The notes: generated by a model not told the origin, from the letters alone. A DNA stretch of 64,000 nucleotides from Mycobacterium sp. URHD0025 (GCF_000426065.1 NZ_KE384491.1:398280-462279), one strand, 5' to 3'. Positions 17,372 to 26,095 are shown, counted from the stretch's first letter. Numbers and translations are program-made.

Positions 17372-18181
17372 TTAGTTCTGCCGGAAGTTCTTGACCACAG
17401 CCATCAGCTTCTCCACTCGTTCACGATCCGCGTGGTTCTCGAACACCCCGTCCTTCTTGAACGCGGTACCGACGACAGCGCCGTCGGCGATGCTCAGCTG
17501 CGCCTCGGCGGTCTCCACCCGCATCCCGGTGTTGACGAAAACCGGGACGTCGCCGGCATTGTTCTTGACCGTCGACAGTGCCGAGGTGTCGGTCGGCGCA
17601 CCGGCGGTGAGCCCCGAGACGACCAGCGCGTCGGGCTTGGCGTTGAACACCGTGGACCGGGTGACGTCGGCGAGATCCCGCTCGCCCAGATACGCCGTGG
17701 CCTCCGGGACCACATTGAACAACAGCCGGACACCGCCGGCATCGACGCGGCGGCGGTGCCGGGCCGCCTGGCCCACATTGGTGTTCCACAACCCGAAATC
17801 ACTGCCGTAGACACCGGTGAAGATCTCCCGCACGAACTTCGCACCGGTCGCCGCGGCGAGGTCGATCGACGCCACGCCGTCCCACAGCACGTTCACGCCG
17901 AACGGCACGCGGACCTCGTCGAGGAGTTCACCGACCACGCGGGCCATGGCGATCGCGGTGATCGGCTCGGTCTTCGTCAGGTACGGCAGGCTGAACTCGT
18001 TGGAGAACATCACCGCGTCGACCCCACCGGACTGAAGCGCATCGAGGTCGCGACGCGCGTTGTCCACCACCGCTCGCATCCCGGCCACCGTGTCAAAGGA
18101 CGGATCGCCCGGCAGCGCATCCAGGTGCAGCATCGCAATCACCGGTTTGTGCACCCCAAAGACATCGTCAAGCCATTGCAT
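17372..18181 (-). CDS. BtpA/SgcQ-family TIM-barrel protein
   Basis: Protein of 269 residues of the BtpA family, named after a photosystem I biogenesis factor but also found as SgcQ in enterobacterial sugar gene clusters. Conserved features are KPVIAMLHLDALPGDPSF (about 12-29), a Met/Phe-Ser-Asn-Glu stretch VMFSNEFSLPY (about 57-67), FVREIFTGVYGSDFG and VNTGMRVETAE. Last gene of the kinase-aldolase-btpA unit, 34 nt after the aldolase. A photosynthesis role is excluded here; the context suggests an enzyme on a sugar or sugar-phosphate intermediate. The activity is unknown to me. Confidence 0.85.
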   Translation of the reverse strand: MQWLDDVFGVHKPVIAMLHLDALPGDPSFDTVAGMRAVVDNARRDLDALQSGGVDAVMFSNEFSLPYLTKTEPITAIAMARVVGELLDEVRVPFGVNVLWDGVASIDLAAATGAKFVREIFTGVYGSDFGLWNTNVGQAARHRRRVDAGGVRLLFNVVPEATAYLGERDLADVTRSTVFNAKPDALVVSGLTAGAPTDTSALSTVKNNAGDVPVFVNTGMRVETAEAQLSIADGAVVGTAFKKDGVFENHADRERVEKLMAVVKNFRQN

Positions 18182-18215
18182 GGTTTACCTAATCTCCTCT
18201 TGTTCTTCTTGTCCC

Positions 18216-18938
18216 TCAGGCCAAGCTCTGGATCGTGACTGTCTGGGTGTCGAGGTGGACGCGTCCTTCCTCGATGTCGCGCGCAAGATCGTGTTCGAAA
18301 ATGTGGTAGAGGCTGAGCTGTTCGGGAGTGACCCCCAGCGACGCCACCTTCATCGCCTGCCGCGCGGCTTTCTCGATGACGGTGGCGGTGAACAGCGCGT
18401 CAGCCAGGTCCGGGCCAAGCGCCACCGCGCCGTGCCGTGCCATCAAAGCTGCCTTGCTGCCGTCGGCAAGCACCGCGACCATGTTGTCGCCCAGTTCTTT
18501 TGACGCGACGACACCGAACTTCCCACACCGGATCGGGCCGAAGCCGACACGGGTGTACGAGTCGATGGTCGCGGTGGGTATGTCCTTCTCGGCGGCCGCG
18601 AACACCTGCGAATCCTCGGCATGGGTGTGCACGATGGCGTTGACATCGGGCCGGGCCGCATAGATCGCTAGATGCATGGGCAGCTCCACGGTCGGCTCGG
18701 TGAGCGACTCCGGCAGGGTGTTGCCGTCGGGGTCGACAACCGCGACGTCTTCGGGACGGACATCCTTCCAGCTGCGGATCGGCAACCGGTCCGACGGCGC
18801 CGGCAGTGCGTACACGACGTCGTTCTCCCGGTCGAACAACGTGATGTCGCCGGAATCCAGGCCCGTGGTGAGGCCGAGATCGACCATCCGCCAGCCGCCG
18901 TCGGCCACCGCCACCTTGTGGTCGTGCCGGATCCTCAT
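18216..18938 (-). CDS. Class II aldolase/adducin-family protein (fuculose-phosphate aldolase type)
   Basis: Zn-dependent aldolase or epimerase of 240 residues. Zinc ligands are in NAIVHTHAED (two His) and ARHGAVALG (third His). The catalytic acid region PTVELPMHLAIY and the phosphate-binding SGDITLFD at the N-terminus match the L-fuculose-1-phosphate aldolase / L-ribulose-5-phosphate 4-epimerase family. ATG at 18938 has GGAGG upstream and overlaps the kinase stop by 4 nt (ATGA). Likely reaction: retro-aldol cleavage of the sugar phosphate made by the upstream kinase, giving dihydroxyacetone phosphate and an aldehyde. Epimerase activity remains possible. Confidence 0.88.
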   Translation of the reverse strand: MRIRHDHKVAVADGGWRMVDLGLTTGLDSGDITLFDRENDVVYALPAPSDRLPIRSWKDVRPEDVAVVDPDGNTLPESLTEPTVELPMHLAIYAARPDVNAIVHTHAEDSQVFAAAEKDIPTATIDSYTRVGFGPIRCGKFGVVASKELGDNMVAVLADGSKAALMARHGAVALGPDLADALFTATVIEKAARQAMKVASLGVTPEQLSLYHIFEHDLARDIEEGRVHLDTQTVTIQSLA

Positions 18939-20416
18939 CGCGCCCTCCTCGTCAGTCCGTGCGAAATGGGCACCAGCGCATCGCCCGCCTGCCGCCACAG
19001 CTGATAGGCCTCTTCATAGATCGCCGTCCGCTCGCGGTCGGGTACCACCGGTGCGTCGAATTGGAGGAATCGCGCGGCATCGTCGAGACCGAGCGCACCG
19101 GCTCCCACACCCGCCAGGATGGCGGCTCCCAGGGAGGCTCCGGGATGGTCACGCACCGGCGCCAACTCTGTGCCGAGCACGTCGGCATGGATCTGTTTCC
19201 ACAGGGTGGACTTGCTACCACCGTTGGTCACCCTGGCCCGGGACAACGAGATTCCCGCCGATCTCATGACTTCGGCGTTGTGCCGGAAACCGAACGCGAT
19301 CGCCTCAAGCACCGCGCGGTACATGTCGGCGCCGGTGTGGGCCAGCTCGAGGCCGATGAAAGCGCCACGCAACTGCGGATCGTGGACCGGAGATTTCTCA
19401 CCGAGGAAGTACGGCAGGCACAACACCGCCGCCGGACGGCGCTCGGCGGCCTCGACGTCGAGATCGGCCAATGGCGTTCCGCCGATGAGAGTCTGGAACC
19501 AGCGGATGAGACTGCCACTGGTGGCCATACACCCGTTGGGCAGCCAGGTGCCCTGCCGCGGATGCGCGTCGAGATAGAGGCGTGCATCGACAATGGGATC
19601 GGCGCAGGCAGTGAGGATGTCACCGGCACCGCCCAGCTTGATCAACCAGTCGCCGGCGGTATCGACCCCGGCGGCGTAGGCGGACAACACATGGTCGGCG
19701 CCGCCCACCACCAATGCGACATCGGCCGGCAGGCCGGTGGTTTCGGCCATCGACGCGCTGATCGTGCCCACCCTGGTGCCGGGCCGGAATACCTCGCACA
19801 GCGCCGAACCCGGCAGACCGACTGCCTCGAGCGCCGGATCGAAGTGCTTCCCGTCGAGGGTGTACAGGCCGGACTCCAGCGCCCAGTTCTGCTCGACGTG
19901 TGGATCCGCCCCCAACGCGATCAGGACATAGTCATAGGACCCGACCAGATAGCGCGTGGCCGACCAGCATTCGGGCTCGTTGCGCTGCAGCCAGCGCACT
20001 GTGGGTGCCACCGACTGCTGGGTGAGCGCGGAGCCGGTGCGGGACAACATATCCGCACCGTCGATCACCGTCGCTAGCTCGTCGATTTCACGGGTGGCCC
20101 TGGCATCGTTCTGCAGGATCGGCCGGCGCACCGGTCGCAGGCCGGCATCCAGGCATACCACAGCGGGGACCATCCCGGTCGCCGAGACCGCCGCCACCAT
20201 CCCCGGGTCGATCTGAGATTCGGCCAGTACCTGCCGGATTCCCTCTATCGCGTTGGTGACCCAGGCCGAGGCATCCGCCTCGGCATAGGCCGGCCCGTCC
20301 GAGAAGATCGGCGAGCTCAACGTCGCCTGCGCGACGATGCCGGCCGTTTCGTGCAGCAGAACCGTTTTGGTTCCGGTGGTGCCGATATCGACACCGATCA
20401 GATAGGTGCCCCGCAA
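18935..20416 (-). CDS. FGGY-family carbohydrate kinase
   Basis: Sugar kinase of 493 residues, similar in layout to xylulokinases. The ATP/phosphate motif YLIGVDIGTTGTKTVLL lies at the N-terminus, the sugar-binding region has SATGMVPAVV and QNDARATREID, and the second FGGY domain has VVGGADHVLSAY, LPYFLGEKSP and VTNGGSKSTLWKQ. I chose TTG at 20416: AGGAG lies 8 nt upstream, and longer frames have no ribosome site. The aldolase overlaps by 4 nt. A repeated element at 20501 lies in its promoter region. It should phosphorylate the ketose delivered by the cluster's SDR; which ketose is unknown. Confidence 0.92.
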   Translation of the reverse strand: MRGTYLIGVDIGTTGTKTVLLHETAGIVAQATLSSPIFSDGPAYAEADASAWVTNAIEGIRQVLAESQIDPGMVAAVSATGMVPAVVCLDAGLRPVRRPILQNDARATREIDELATVIDGADMLSRTGSALTQQSVAPTVRWLQRNEPECWSATRYLVGSYDYVLIALGADPHVEQNWALESGLYTLDGKHFDPALEAVGLPGSALCEVFRPGTRVGTISASMAETTGLPADVALVVGGADHVLSAYAAGVDTAGDWLIKLGGAGDILTACADPIVDARLYLDAHPRQGTWLPNGCMATSGSLIRWFQTLIGGTPLADLDVEAAERRPAAVLCLPYFLGEKSPVHDPQLRGAFIGLELAHTGADMYRAVLEAIAFGFRHNAEVMRSAGISLSRARVTNGGSKSTLWKQIHADVLGTELAPVRDHPGASLGAAILAGVGAGALGLDDAARFLQFDAPVVPDRERTAIYEEAYQLWRQAGDALVPISHGLTRRAR

Positions 20417-20500
20417 GGAACTGTCTCCTGTCCAGAGTTCACGATGCCAGCGCAACGTGTCGCTGACACTAGCCGAGAATGTGAAGAAGTATCAATCTCC

Positions 20501-20515
20501 TGTTAACAATTCACG
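20501..20515. promoter_or_regulatory. Candidate DeoR operator, copy 1 (kinase promoter)
   Basis: TGTTAACAATTCACG shares 12 of 15 bases with the element at 21339 between the IMPase and DeoR genes. It sits about 85 nt upstream of the kinase start and touches the IMPase stop codon. Both copies flank genes of the sugar cluster and nothing else. Confidence 0.4.
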
Positions 20516-21305
20516 TTAAATCGGATCCTGAAGCGGTGACCCGAAGCTCATCGGGCACCGTTGCCGGTCGCCGCACCGTCAACCCCGCCTCTTCGGCCAC
20601 CAGCGCCGCGGCCGCCCAGTCGTACTCACCGAGATGACTCTCGACGTAGGCGTCCAACGCACCTTCTGCGACAGCACAGATCGCCAGCGCCGCCGACCCG
20701 AGGGCTCGAGCGTCGGTGTACCCGGCCATCATTTCGGCAGTCATCCCGCACTGCGCGCGGCGCACATCAGCCGAATAGGCATAGCCCATCCCCAGCAGGC
20801 GTGCGGCACCGTCGTCGCCCAGGGCCGGCCCGGTCAACCGGTATACCCCCGTGCCGTCGGCCAGCCATGCTCCGCCACCCCGGTAGGCGTAATACGTCTT
20901 GCCCAACACCGGAGCGTCGACCGCGCCGGCGAGCCACAGCCCGGTACGGATACAGACCGCGCCCACCGAGGTGGCGTAATACGGAATCCCCCTGGTGAAG
21001 TTGGTCGTACCGTCCAGCGGATCGATCGACCAGCGCACCCTGGCACCGTCGGGGACCGTGCCCGGGAGTTCCTCGCCGGTGACATGGTCATCGGGCCTGC
21101 GACTGCTCAACACGGCCCGCACCGCGCGCTCGGCGGCGACATCGACATCGGTGACCAGGTCGCCGCGATCCCCCTTGACCGTCACAGTGGCACTCGCCCG
21201 CGGCCGGGAACGCAATACCGCCGCACCCGCACGCGCCGCCTCCAGCGCCACGTCAGCGAGTTCAGCGGCCAGCGCTGATGGGCTGCCGAGCTGCTCAGAA
21301 TCCAT
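20511..21305 (-). CDS. Inositol monophosphatase-family phosphatase
   Basis: Mg-dependent, Li-sensitive-type phosphatase of 264 residues. Motif A WSIDPLDGTTNFTRG (about 88-102), the metal-ligand Glu in GEELPG (about 76-81) and the C-terminal motif region YDWAAAALVAEEAG are intact, so it should be active. Family members hydrolyse myo-inositol phosphate, fructose-1,6-bisphosphate, histidinol phosphate or other sugar phosphates. ATG at 21305 has GAGG 9 nt upstream. It is divergent from deoR and precedes the kinase by 94 nt. In a phosphorylating sugar pathway it may clear a dead-end or toxic sugar phosphate; that is inference. Confidence 0.88.
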   Translation of the reverse strand: MDSEQLGSPSALAAELADVALEAARAGAAVLRSRPRASATVTVKGDRGDLVTDVDVAAERAVRAVLSSRRPDDHVTGEELPGTVPDGARVRWSIDPLDGTTNFTRGIPYYATSVGAVCIRTGLWLAGAVDAPVLGKTYYAYRGGGAWLADGTGVYRLTGPALGDDGAARLLGMGYAYSADVRRAQCGMTAEMMAGYTDARALGSAALAICAVAEGALDAYVESHLGEYDWAAAALVAEEAGLTVRRPATVPDELRVTASGSDLT

Positions 21306-21338
21306 TTCTGTTACCTCTTCCCATCTCACACCCGGTTA

Positions 21339-21353
21339 TGTTAAACATTAACG
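21339..21353. promoter_or_regulatory. Candidate DeoR operator, copy 2 (IMPase/deoR divergent promoter)
   Basis: TGTTAAACATTAACG lies in the 118-bp divergent intergenic region and matches copy 1 at 12 of 15 positions. The region is AT-rich compared with its surroundings, as expected of a regulated promoter. Confidence 0.4.
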
Positions 21354-21423
21354 ACATTCGTCCGTGAGTTGAAAGATCACAGTAAAAACTGTCAATCATT
21401 CACAGATAGTCACAGGGGTGCCG

Positions 21424-22194
21424 ATGACAGTCGAAGAGCGAAGAGCCCTCATCGAAGAGCGGCTGCGGTCTGACGGCGAAGTGGATTTCGCGTCGTTGGC
21501 CGCGATGTTCGAGGTCTCGGAGATGACGATTCGGCGCGACATCGATGTCCTGGAAGCCCAAGGGGCGGTACGCCGGGTGCGCGGCGGCGCGATCGCCTAC
21601 TCGCACAAGGCCGAGGAGCCCGCGTTCGGCACCAGGGTCGAGTCGGCAACCGCCGAGAAGGCCCACATCGCAACGGCTGCCGTCGAGTTGCTGGAACAGC
21701 ACGAGACCGTCATCATCGACAGCGGCAGCACCGCGCTGGCCGTGGCGCATCAGATCCGCGGCCGTGGACTGGGTTTGACCGTGATCACTCCGAGTGTGCT
21801 TGCCGCACTTGAACTGGTCGACGAACCCAACACCACGGTCTTTCTCACCGGCGGACGAATGCGACCCGGAGAGCTGAGCCTCATCGGCTCCGATGCCCAG
21901 GCGACCTACCGGCGGTACAACTGCGACACCTACATCATGGGCGTCGCCGGAGTCGACGCCAAGCGTGGACTCACCGACTATCACAGCGAGGAAAGTGACG
22001 TGAAGCGCGCGGCCATGGAGTCCGCCGACCGCGTGATCCTCGCTGTCGACTCGAGCAAGCTCGGCCGGGTGCAACTGGTCAACATCGCGCCACTGAACGC
22101 GGTGAACACCATCGTGACCGACGGTTCTCACGACGACCCGGTACTGGAGGCGGCCCGACAGCAGGGCATCGACGTGCGGGTCGCCCACGAGTGA
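21424..22194 (+). CDS. DeoR-family transcriptional regulator
   Basis: Sugar-responsive repressor of 256 residues. The N-terminal winged HTH (about 1-56) contains FASLAAMFEVSEMTIRRDI and ends in RRVRGGAI. The C-terminal DeoRC effector domain (about 70-235) has IDSGSTALAVA, VFLTGGRM and LAVDSSKLG, the sugar-phosphate-sensing fold. ATG at 21424 has AGGGG close upstream; a GTG two codons earlier is in frame. It is divergent from the IMPase gene and just upstream of the SDR-ABC operon, the position of the cluster's own regulator. The inducer is probably the phosphorylated sugar. Confidence 0.92.
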   Translation: MTVEERRALIEERLRSDGEVDFASLAAMFEVSEMTIRRDIDVLEAQGAVRRVRGGAIAYSHKAEEPAFGTRVESATAEKAHIATAAVELLEQHETVIIDSGSTALAVAHQIRGRGLGLTVITPSVLAALELVDEPNTTVFLTGGRMRPGELSLIGSDAQATYRRYNCDTYIMGVAGVDAKRGLTDYHSEESDVKRAAMESADRVILAVDSSKLGRVQLVNIAPLNAVNTIVTDGSHDDPVLEAARQQGIDVRVAHE

Positions 22195-22238
22195 TCGCAG
22201 CCGTCGCACCCAATGAAAACAGCAGAGAAGGAAGAACA

Positions 22239-23012
22239 TTGACGAAGACAGTCGTAGTGACGGGTGCGGGATCCGGCATCGGCAAGGCCATGGTGACCGA
22301 ACTGGCCCGCCGAGGCTGGCAGATCGTCGTGACCGACGTCGACGAGCAGGCCGCCAAAGCCTGTGCCGAGCAGCTCGATACCGCGGCCGGTCAGCACCAC
22401 GAGCATCTGCGGCTTGACGTGACCGACCCGGCCGCGGCCGCCCGGGTGGCCGACGACGTCGCCGACCGGCTCGGGCTCGACGCGTGGGTGAGCAACGCCG
22501 GCATCTCCTTCATGGAGCGCTTCCTGGACATGCCGCTGGACCGCGTCGAGAAGACCTTCGACATCAACCTCAAAGGTGTGTTCATCTGCGGCCAGGCGGC
22601 AGCTCGCGCGATGGTTCGCACACGCACGAAGGGCACGATCGTCAACACCGCCTCGATGGGCGGCAAGCAGGGCCGGGTTCCGTTCCTCAGCGACTACATC
22701 GCATCGAAATTCGGGGTGATCGGGCTGACCCAGTCGATGGCCTACGAACTGGCCGAGCACGGCATCACCGTCAACAGCATCTGTCCCGGCTATGTCGCTA
22801 CCCCGATGCAGGAGCGCGAACTCGCCTGGGAAGCGTCGCTGCGCGGCACCACTGCCGAAGCGGTGAAACAGATGTGGATCGACGACACTCCGCTCGGACG
22901 TGTCGAACGGCCGGAGGACATCGCGAAAGCGTTGACTTTCCTGCTCTCCGAGGACGCCCGGTTCATCACCGGCGAGGCACTTGCCGTCAACGGCGGCGCC
23001 TTCATGGATTGA
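22239..23012 (+). CDS. Short-chain dehydrogenase (polyol dehydrogenase type), first of two
   Basis: Classical SDR of 257 residues. The cofactor motif TGAGSGIGKAM is at about 8-18 and NAGISF at about 87, with catalytic Ser in NTASMGG and YxxxK as YIASKFG (about 148-154). The start is TTG at 22239 with AAGGAAG upstream; an in-frame GTG overlaps the deoR stop but lacks a ribosome site. First gene of the run leading into the ABC importer. Family and context point to NAD(P)-dependent oxidation of an alditol or secondary sugar hydroxyl. Confidence 0.9.
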   Translation: MTKTVVVTGAGSGIGKAMVTELARRGWQIVVTDVDEQAAKACAEQLDTAAGQHHEHLRLDVTDPAAAARVADDVADRLGLDAWVSNAGISFMERFLDMPLDRVEKTFDINLKGVFICGQAAARAMVRTRTKGTIVNTASMGGKQGRVPFLSDYIASKFGVIGLTQSMAYELAEHGITVNSICPGYVATPMQERELAWEASLRGTTAEAVKQMWIDDTPLGRVERPEDIAKALTFLLSEDARFITGEALAVNGGAFMD

Positions 23013-23044
23013 TCACCCACCGAATCAACAGGATTGGAAGGGAT

Positions 23045-24343
23045 ATGGCATCACAAAAAAAGTGGTTGTCCGCCGCCACCGCATTGTTGGGCGCGGGCAC
23101 CCTGGCGCTGGCCGGGTGTTCGAGTTCCGGCCCGGCGAGCGAGAATGGAAGCGGCGCAGGTGATATCCCCGCCGACCACACCGGCACGGTGAAAATCCTC
23201 ATGGAGGACGAACACGACACCGAGGCCGTCGAGTCCCTGCTCGACGGGTTCAAGACGGCGTACCCGAACATCAACGTCGACATCGAGAAGCTCGCCTACG
23301 ACTCGATGCGCGACAAGCTGGTCGCGTCGTTTCAGGCCCCACAGGGCACGTATGACTTGATCATGATCGACAATCCCTGGACCGACGACTTCGTCAACGC
23401 CGGATTCCTGGCACCGTTGGACAGCCGGATCGAGTCGGCGAGCAAGCTGGACTACGACGATTTCTACCCTTCGCTGCGCGGGGTCAACGAGATCGACGGC
23501 TCCACCTACGGCATCCCGATGTACAACTACGCCCAGGGCTACATCTATCGCGATGACCTGCTGCAGCAGGCGGGCCTACCGGTACCGGGCACCCTCGACG
23601 AGCTGGTGACGACGGTCAACAAGCTGACCACACCCCAGCACGCCGGTATCGCACACAGCCCGCAACGCGGCTACAAGATTCTCGAGGAATGGTCGAGCTG
23701 GTACGCCGCGGCCGGCGGTTCGATGTTCGACAAGGACGGCAAGCCGACGATCGACACCCCGGAAGCCCACAAGGCCCTGCAGATCTACATCGACACCCTG
23801 AAGTCGGCGTCACCGCCCAACAGTGTGAACTGGGCACAGGACGAGACCATCCGGTCACTGTCCTCCGGCGGGTCGGCGTCCATCGTCGGCTACAACTGGC
23901 TGACCTCCAGCCTCAACTCGCCCGAATCCGGTGAGCTGTCCGGCAAGTTCAAATTGGCACCGATGCCCGGTGGCCGCGGTGCGCTCGGCGTCTGGTCGTG
24001 GGCGATCCCGGCCAACTCCAAGGACTCCGACGCCGCCTGGGCGTTCATCTCCTGGGTCACCGACAAGGACACCGACAAGCAACGGGTCATGCACGGCGGC
24101 GCACCCACTCGGATCTCCACGGTCGCCGACCCCGAGGTCCGCAAGACGGGCAACGGTGAGAGTTACTTCGCCGCCGTGGACGAAATCCTGAAGAACAACG
24201 TCCCGTTCGCGCAGGGGCTCAACGCCGAGCAGATGGTGCAGGAGGTCGGCACTCAGCTCAATGAGGCAGTGATCGGCGCGAAGTCCATCGATCAGGCGCT
24301 GGCCGACGCGCAGGCTGCGGCCGACCAGATCACGGGACGCTGA
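23045..24343 (+). CDS. ABC sugar transporter, lipid-anchored substrate-binding protein
   Basis: CUT1-family solute-binding lipoprotein of 432 residues. The signal peptide ends in the lipobox LAGC, with lipidated Cys25. The mature part carries the extracellular solute-binding fold seen in MalE/UgpB relatives: NINVDIEKLAYDSMRDKL, YDLIMIDNPWTDDF, YGIPMYNYAQGYIYR and WSWAIPANSKDSDAAW. ATG at 23045 with GAAGGG upstream. Followed by a strong hairpin before the permease genes, which usually keeps the binding protein at higher level. Specificity is unknown; family members bind sugars, glycosides and polyols. Confidence 0.93.
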   Translation: MASQKKWLSAATALLGAGTLALAGCSSSGPASENGSGAGDIPADHTGTVKILMEDEHDTEAVESLLDGFKTAYPNINVDIEKLAYDSMRDKLVASFQAPQGTYDLIMIDNPWTDDFVNAGFLAPLDSRIESASKLDYDDFYPSLRGVNEIDGSTYGIPMYNYAQGYIYRDDLLQQAGLPVPGTLDELVTTVNKLTTPQHAGIAHSPQRGYKILEEWSSWYAAAGGSMFDKDGKPTIDTPEAHKALQIYIDTLKSASPPNSVNWAQDETIRSLSSGGSASIVGYNWLTSSLNSPESGELSGKFKLAPMPGGRGALGVWSWAIPANSKDSDAAWAFISWVTDKDTDKQRVMHGGAPTRISTVADPEVRKTGNGESYFAAVDEILKNNVPFAQGLNAEQMVQEVGTQLNEAVIGAKSIDQALADAQAAADQITGR

Positions 24344-24346
24344 CCC

Positions 24347-24387
24347 GGTTTCCGCGGAGCGCTCCCCCTCCGCGCTCCGCGGAAACC
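24347..24387 (+). terminator. Intra-operon 16-bp hairpin after the binding-protein gene
   Basis: GGTTTCCGCGGAGCGC pairs perfectly with GCGCTCCGCGGAAACC across a 9-nt pyrimidine loop. No T-run follows, so it is more likely an mRNA-stabilising or partial-termination element than a full terminator. The permease gene starts 17 nt later. Confidence 0.7.
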
Positions 24388-24404
24388 GCCTAGAGAAGAG
24401 CACA

Positions 24405-25253
24405 ATGAGAAAGTTTCGCTACGGCATGATGGCACCGTTCGCCGCGGTGTTCGCCGTCGCCATCGGCTTCCCGTTGGTGTACGCCGTGTATCTCAGCTTC
24501 GTCGACAAGAAGCTGACCTCACAGCGGCCGGCACAGTTCGTCGGAATCGACAACTACACCAAGGCGTTTCAGGGGAAGTTCGTCGGCTCGCTCGGAGTCA
24601 CCGCGACATATGTGGTTATCGCGGTGGTTGCCGAACTGGTACTCGCACTCCTGATCGCACTGGCACTGCAGCGGCAACGCTGGATGAAGGACCTCACCCG
24701 TTCGGTCCTGCTGATCCCGATGTTCATCACTCCGATCGCCGTGGCACTCGTATTCCGGTTCCTGCTCAACAGCCAGCTGGGCGTGATACCCAACGCACTG
24801 CACAAGGTCGGCGTCGATCACGACTTCTTCGGCTCCGGTTCGGCGCTGTTCACCCTGGTCGCCATCGACGTCTGGCAGTGGACACCGTTTCTGGTCTTGC
24901 TGTTGGTGGCAGGTCTGGAGTCCATGCCCAAACAACCTCTCGAAGCTGCCAGAGTCGACGGGGCCAGTGGTCTGTACACCCTGTTCCGGGTCACCCTCCC
25001 GCTGTTGTCGCCGGTGCTGACCGTCGCGGTCATGCTCCGCGCCCTCGATGCGCTGAAAGTCTTCGAGTACGTCTACGCCACCACGCGAGGCGGGCCGGGC
25101 ACCGAGACGGAGACGATCCAGTACCTGATGTACCAGACCGGGATCCAGTTCTTCCGGCTCGGTGAGGCGAGCGCAATGGCTTGCCTCGTGCTGGCTTTCG
25201 TGCTCGCAGTCATCGTCGTCGTGTATCGCCGAATGGAGAAGTCCGCAGCATGA
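24405..25253 (+). CDS. ABC sugar transporter permease 1 (MalF/UgpA type)
   Basis: Inner-membrane permease of 282 residues with six predicted helices. The EAA-loop region is LEAARVDGASGLYTLFRVTLPLL (about 184-206), which docks onto the ATPase. The first helix is near the N-terminus (MAPFAAVFAVAIGFPLVYAVY). ATG at 24405 with GAGAAGAG upstream. It overlaps permease 2 by 4 nt (ATGA). Assignment to the carbohydrate-uptake-1 permease family is clear. Confidence 0.93.
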   Translation: MRKFRYGMMAPFAAVFAVAIGFPLVYAVYLSFVDKKLTSQRPAQFVGIDNYTKAFQGKFVGSLGVTATYVVIAVVAELVLALLIALALQRQRWMKDLTRSVLLIPMFITPIAVALVFRFLLNSQLGVIPNALHKVGVDHDFFGSGSALFTLVAIDVWQWTPFLVLLLVAGLESMPKQPLEAARVDGASGLYTLFRVTLPLLSPVLTVAVMLRALDALKVFEYVYATTRGGPGTETETIQYLMYQTGIQFFRLGEASAMACLVLAFVLAVIVVVYRRMEKSAA

Positions 25254-26071
25254 GTGACCTACGGCGCACATCTTTCAGCGCGCTGCGCATCGGGTTTCTC
25301 CTCGCCGGTGTCGCCATTGTGGTCCTGCCGCTGGCCTGGATCACGCTCGCCAGCTTCAAGACCCCGGGACAACTCAACGATCCATGGCTCGTCGCATTCT
25401 CACCGTCGATGGACAACTGGAAACACGTGCTCGACAGTACGATCGTCAGCGCCGTCGTCCGCAGCGCGATCGTCGCATTCGCAACCGTGGGCATCAGCAT
25501 CACCGTCGGCAGCATGGCCGCCTACTCCATCAGCCGCTACAAGACCGGAGGGTCGGCAACCAGATTCGGCATGCTCGCCGCTCAGGTCCTGCCGCCTGCG
25601 GTCCTGGTGTTCCCGTTCCTCACCGCGGGCTACGCGATGAACCTGAGCGGGACGCTGATCCCGGTCATCTTCGCGCACATCAGTTTCGTGCTGCCTTTCG
25701 TCACGTGGTTTCTGATCGGGCTGTGGGAAGCGGTTCCCCGGTCTCTGGAAGAGCAAGCCCTCGTCGACGGTCTCACCCGGTTCGCCGCGTTCCGCAAGGT
25801 GATGATCCCGCAGGTCTACCCGGGCCTCGGCGCCTCGGCGATCTTCGGTTTCATCCTGTCCTGGAACGACATGTTCTACGGGCTCATCCTGGCGCCCAAC
25901 AACAATCAGCTTCTTCCGGTGGCCATCTCGTCGTTCAACACGTTCCGCGGAGTCGACCTCGGCTCGATGAGCGCCGCCATCATCATCTCGATCGTTCCGG
26001 TCATCATCGCGGCGTTCTTCGTGCAACGACGCCTGATCCAGGGCATGGGCGGCGGAGCCGTCAAGTTCTAG
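25250..26071 (+). CDS. ABC sugar transporter permease 2 (MalG/UgpE type)
   Basis: Second membrane subunit, 273 residues with six predicted helices. The EAA loop LEEQALVDGLTRFAAFRKVMIP is at about 167-188, and the conserved early SFKTPGQLND is at about 36-45. The start is the ATG at 25250, overlapping permease 1 by 4 nt; longer upstream readings fall inside permease 1. With the binding protein and the ATPase gene downstream it makes a complete importer. Confidence 0.93.
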   Translation: MSDLRRTSFSALRIGFLLAGVAIVVLPLAWITLASFKTPGQLNDPWLVAFSPSMDNWKHVLDSTIVSAVVRSAIVAFATVGISITVGSMAAYSISRYKTGGSATRFGMLAAQVLPPAVLVFPFLTAGYAMNLSGTLIPVIFAHISFVLPFVTWFLIGLWEAVPRSLEEQALVDGLTRFAAFRKVMIPQVYPGLGASAIFGFILSWNDMFYGLILAPNNNQLLPVAISSFNTFRGVDLGSMSAAIIISIVPVIIAAFFVQRRLIQGMGGGAVKF

Positions 26072-26095
26072 CCGCCTCGGCAATTTGGAGATCCC

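Noticed and set aside
20417..20455. Longer N-terminus for the FGGY kinase
   Set aside because: TTG 20416 has AGGAG at 8 nt and yields the standard kinase N-terminus; the upstream TTG has no ribosome site.
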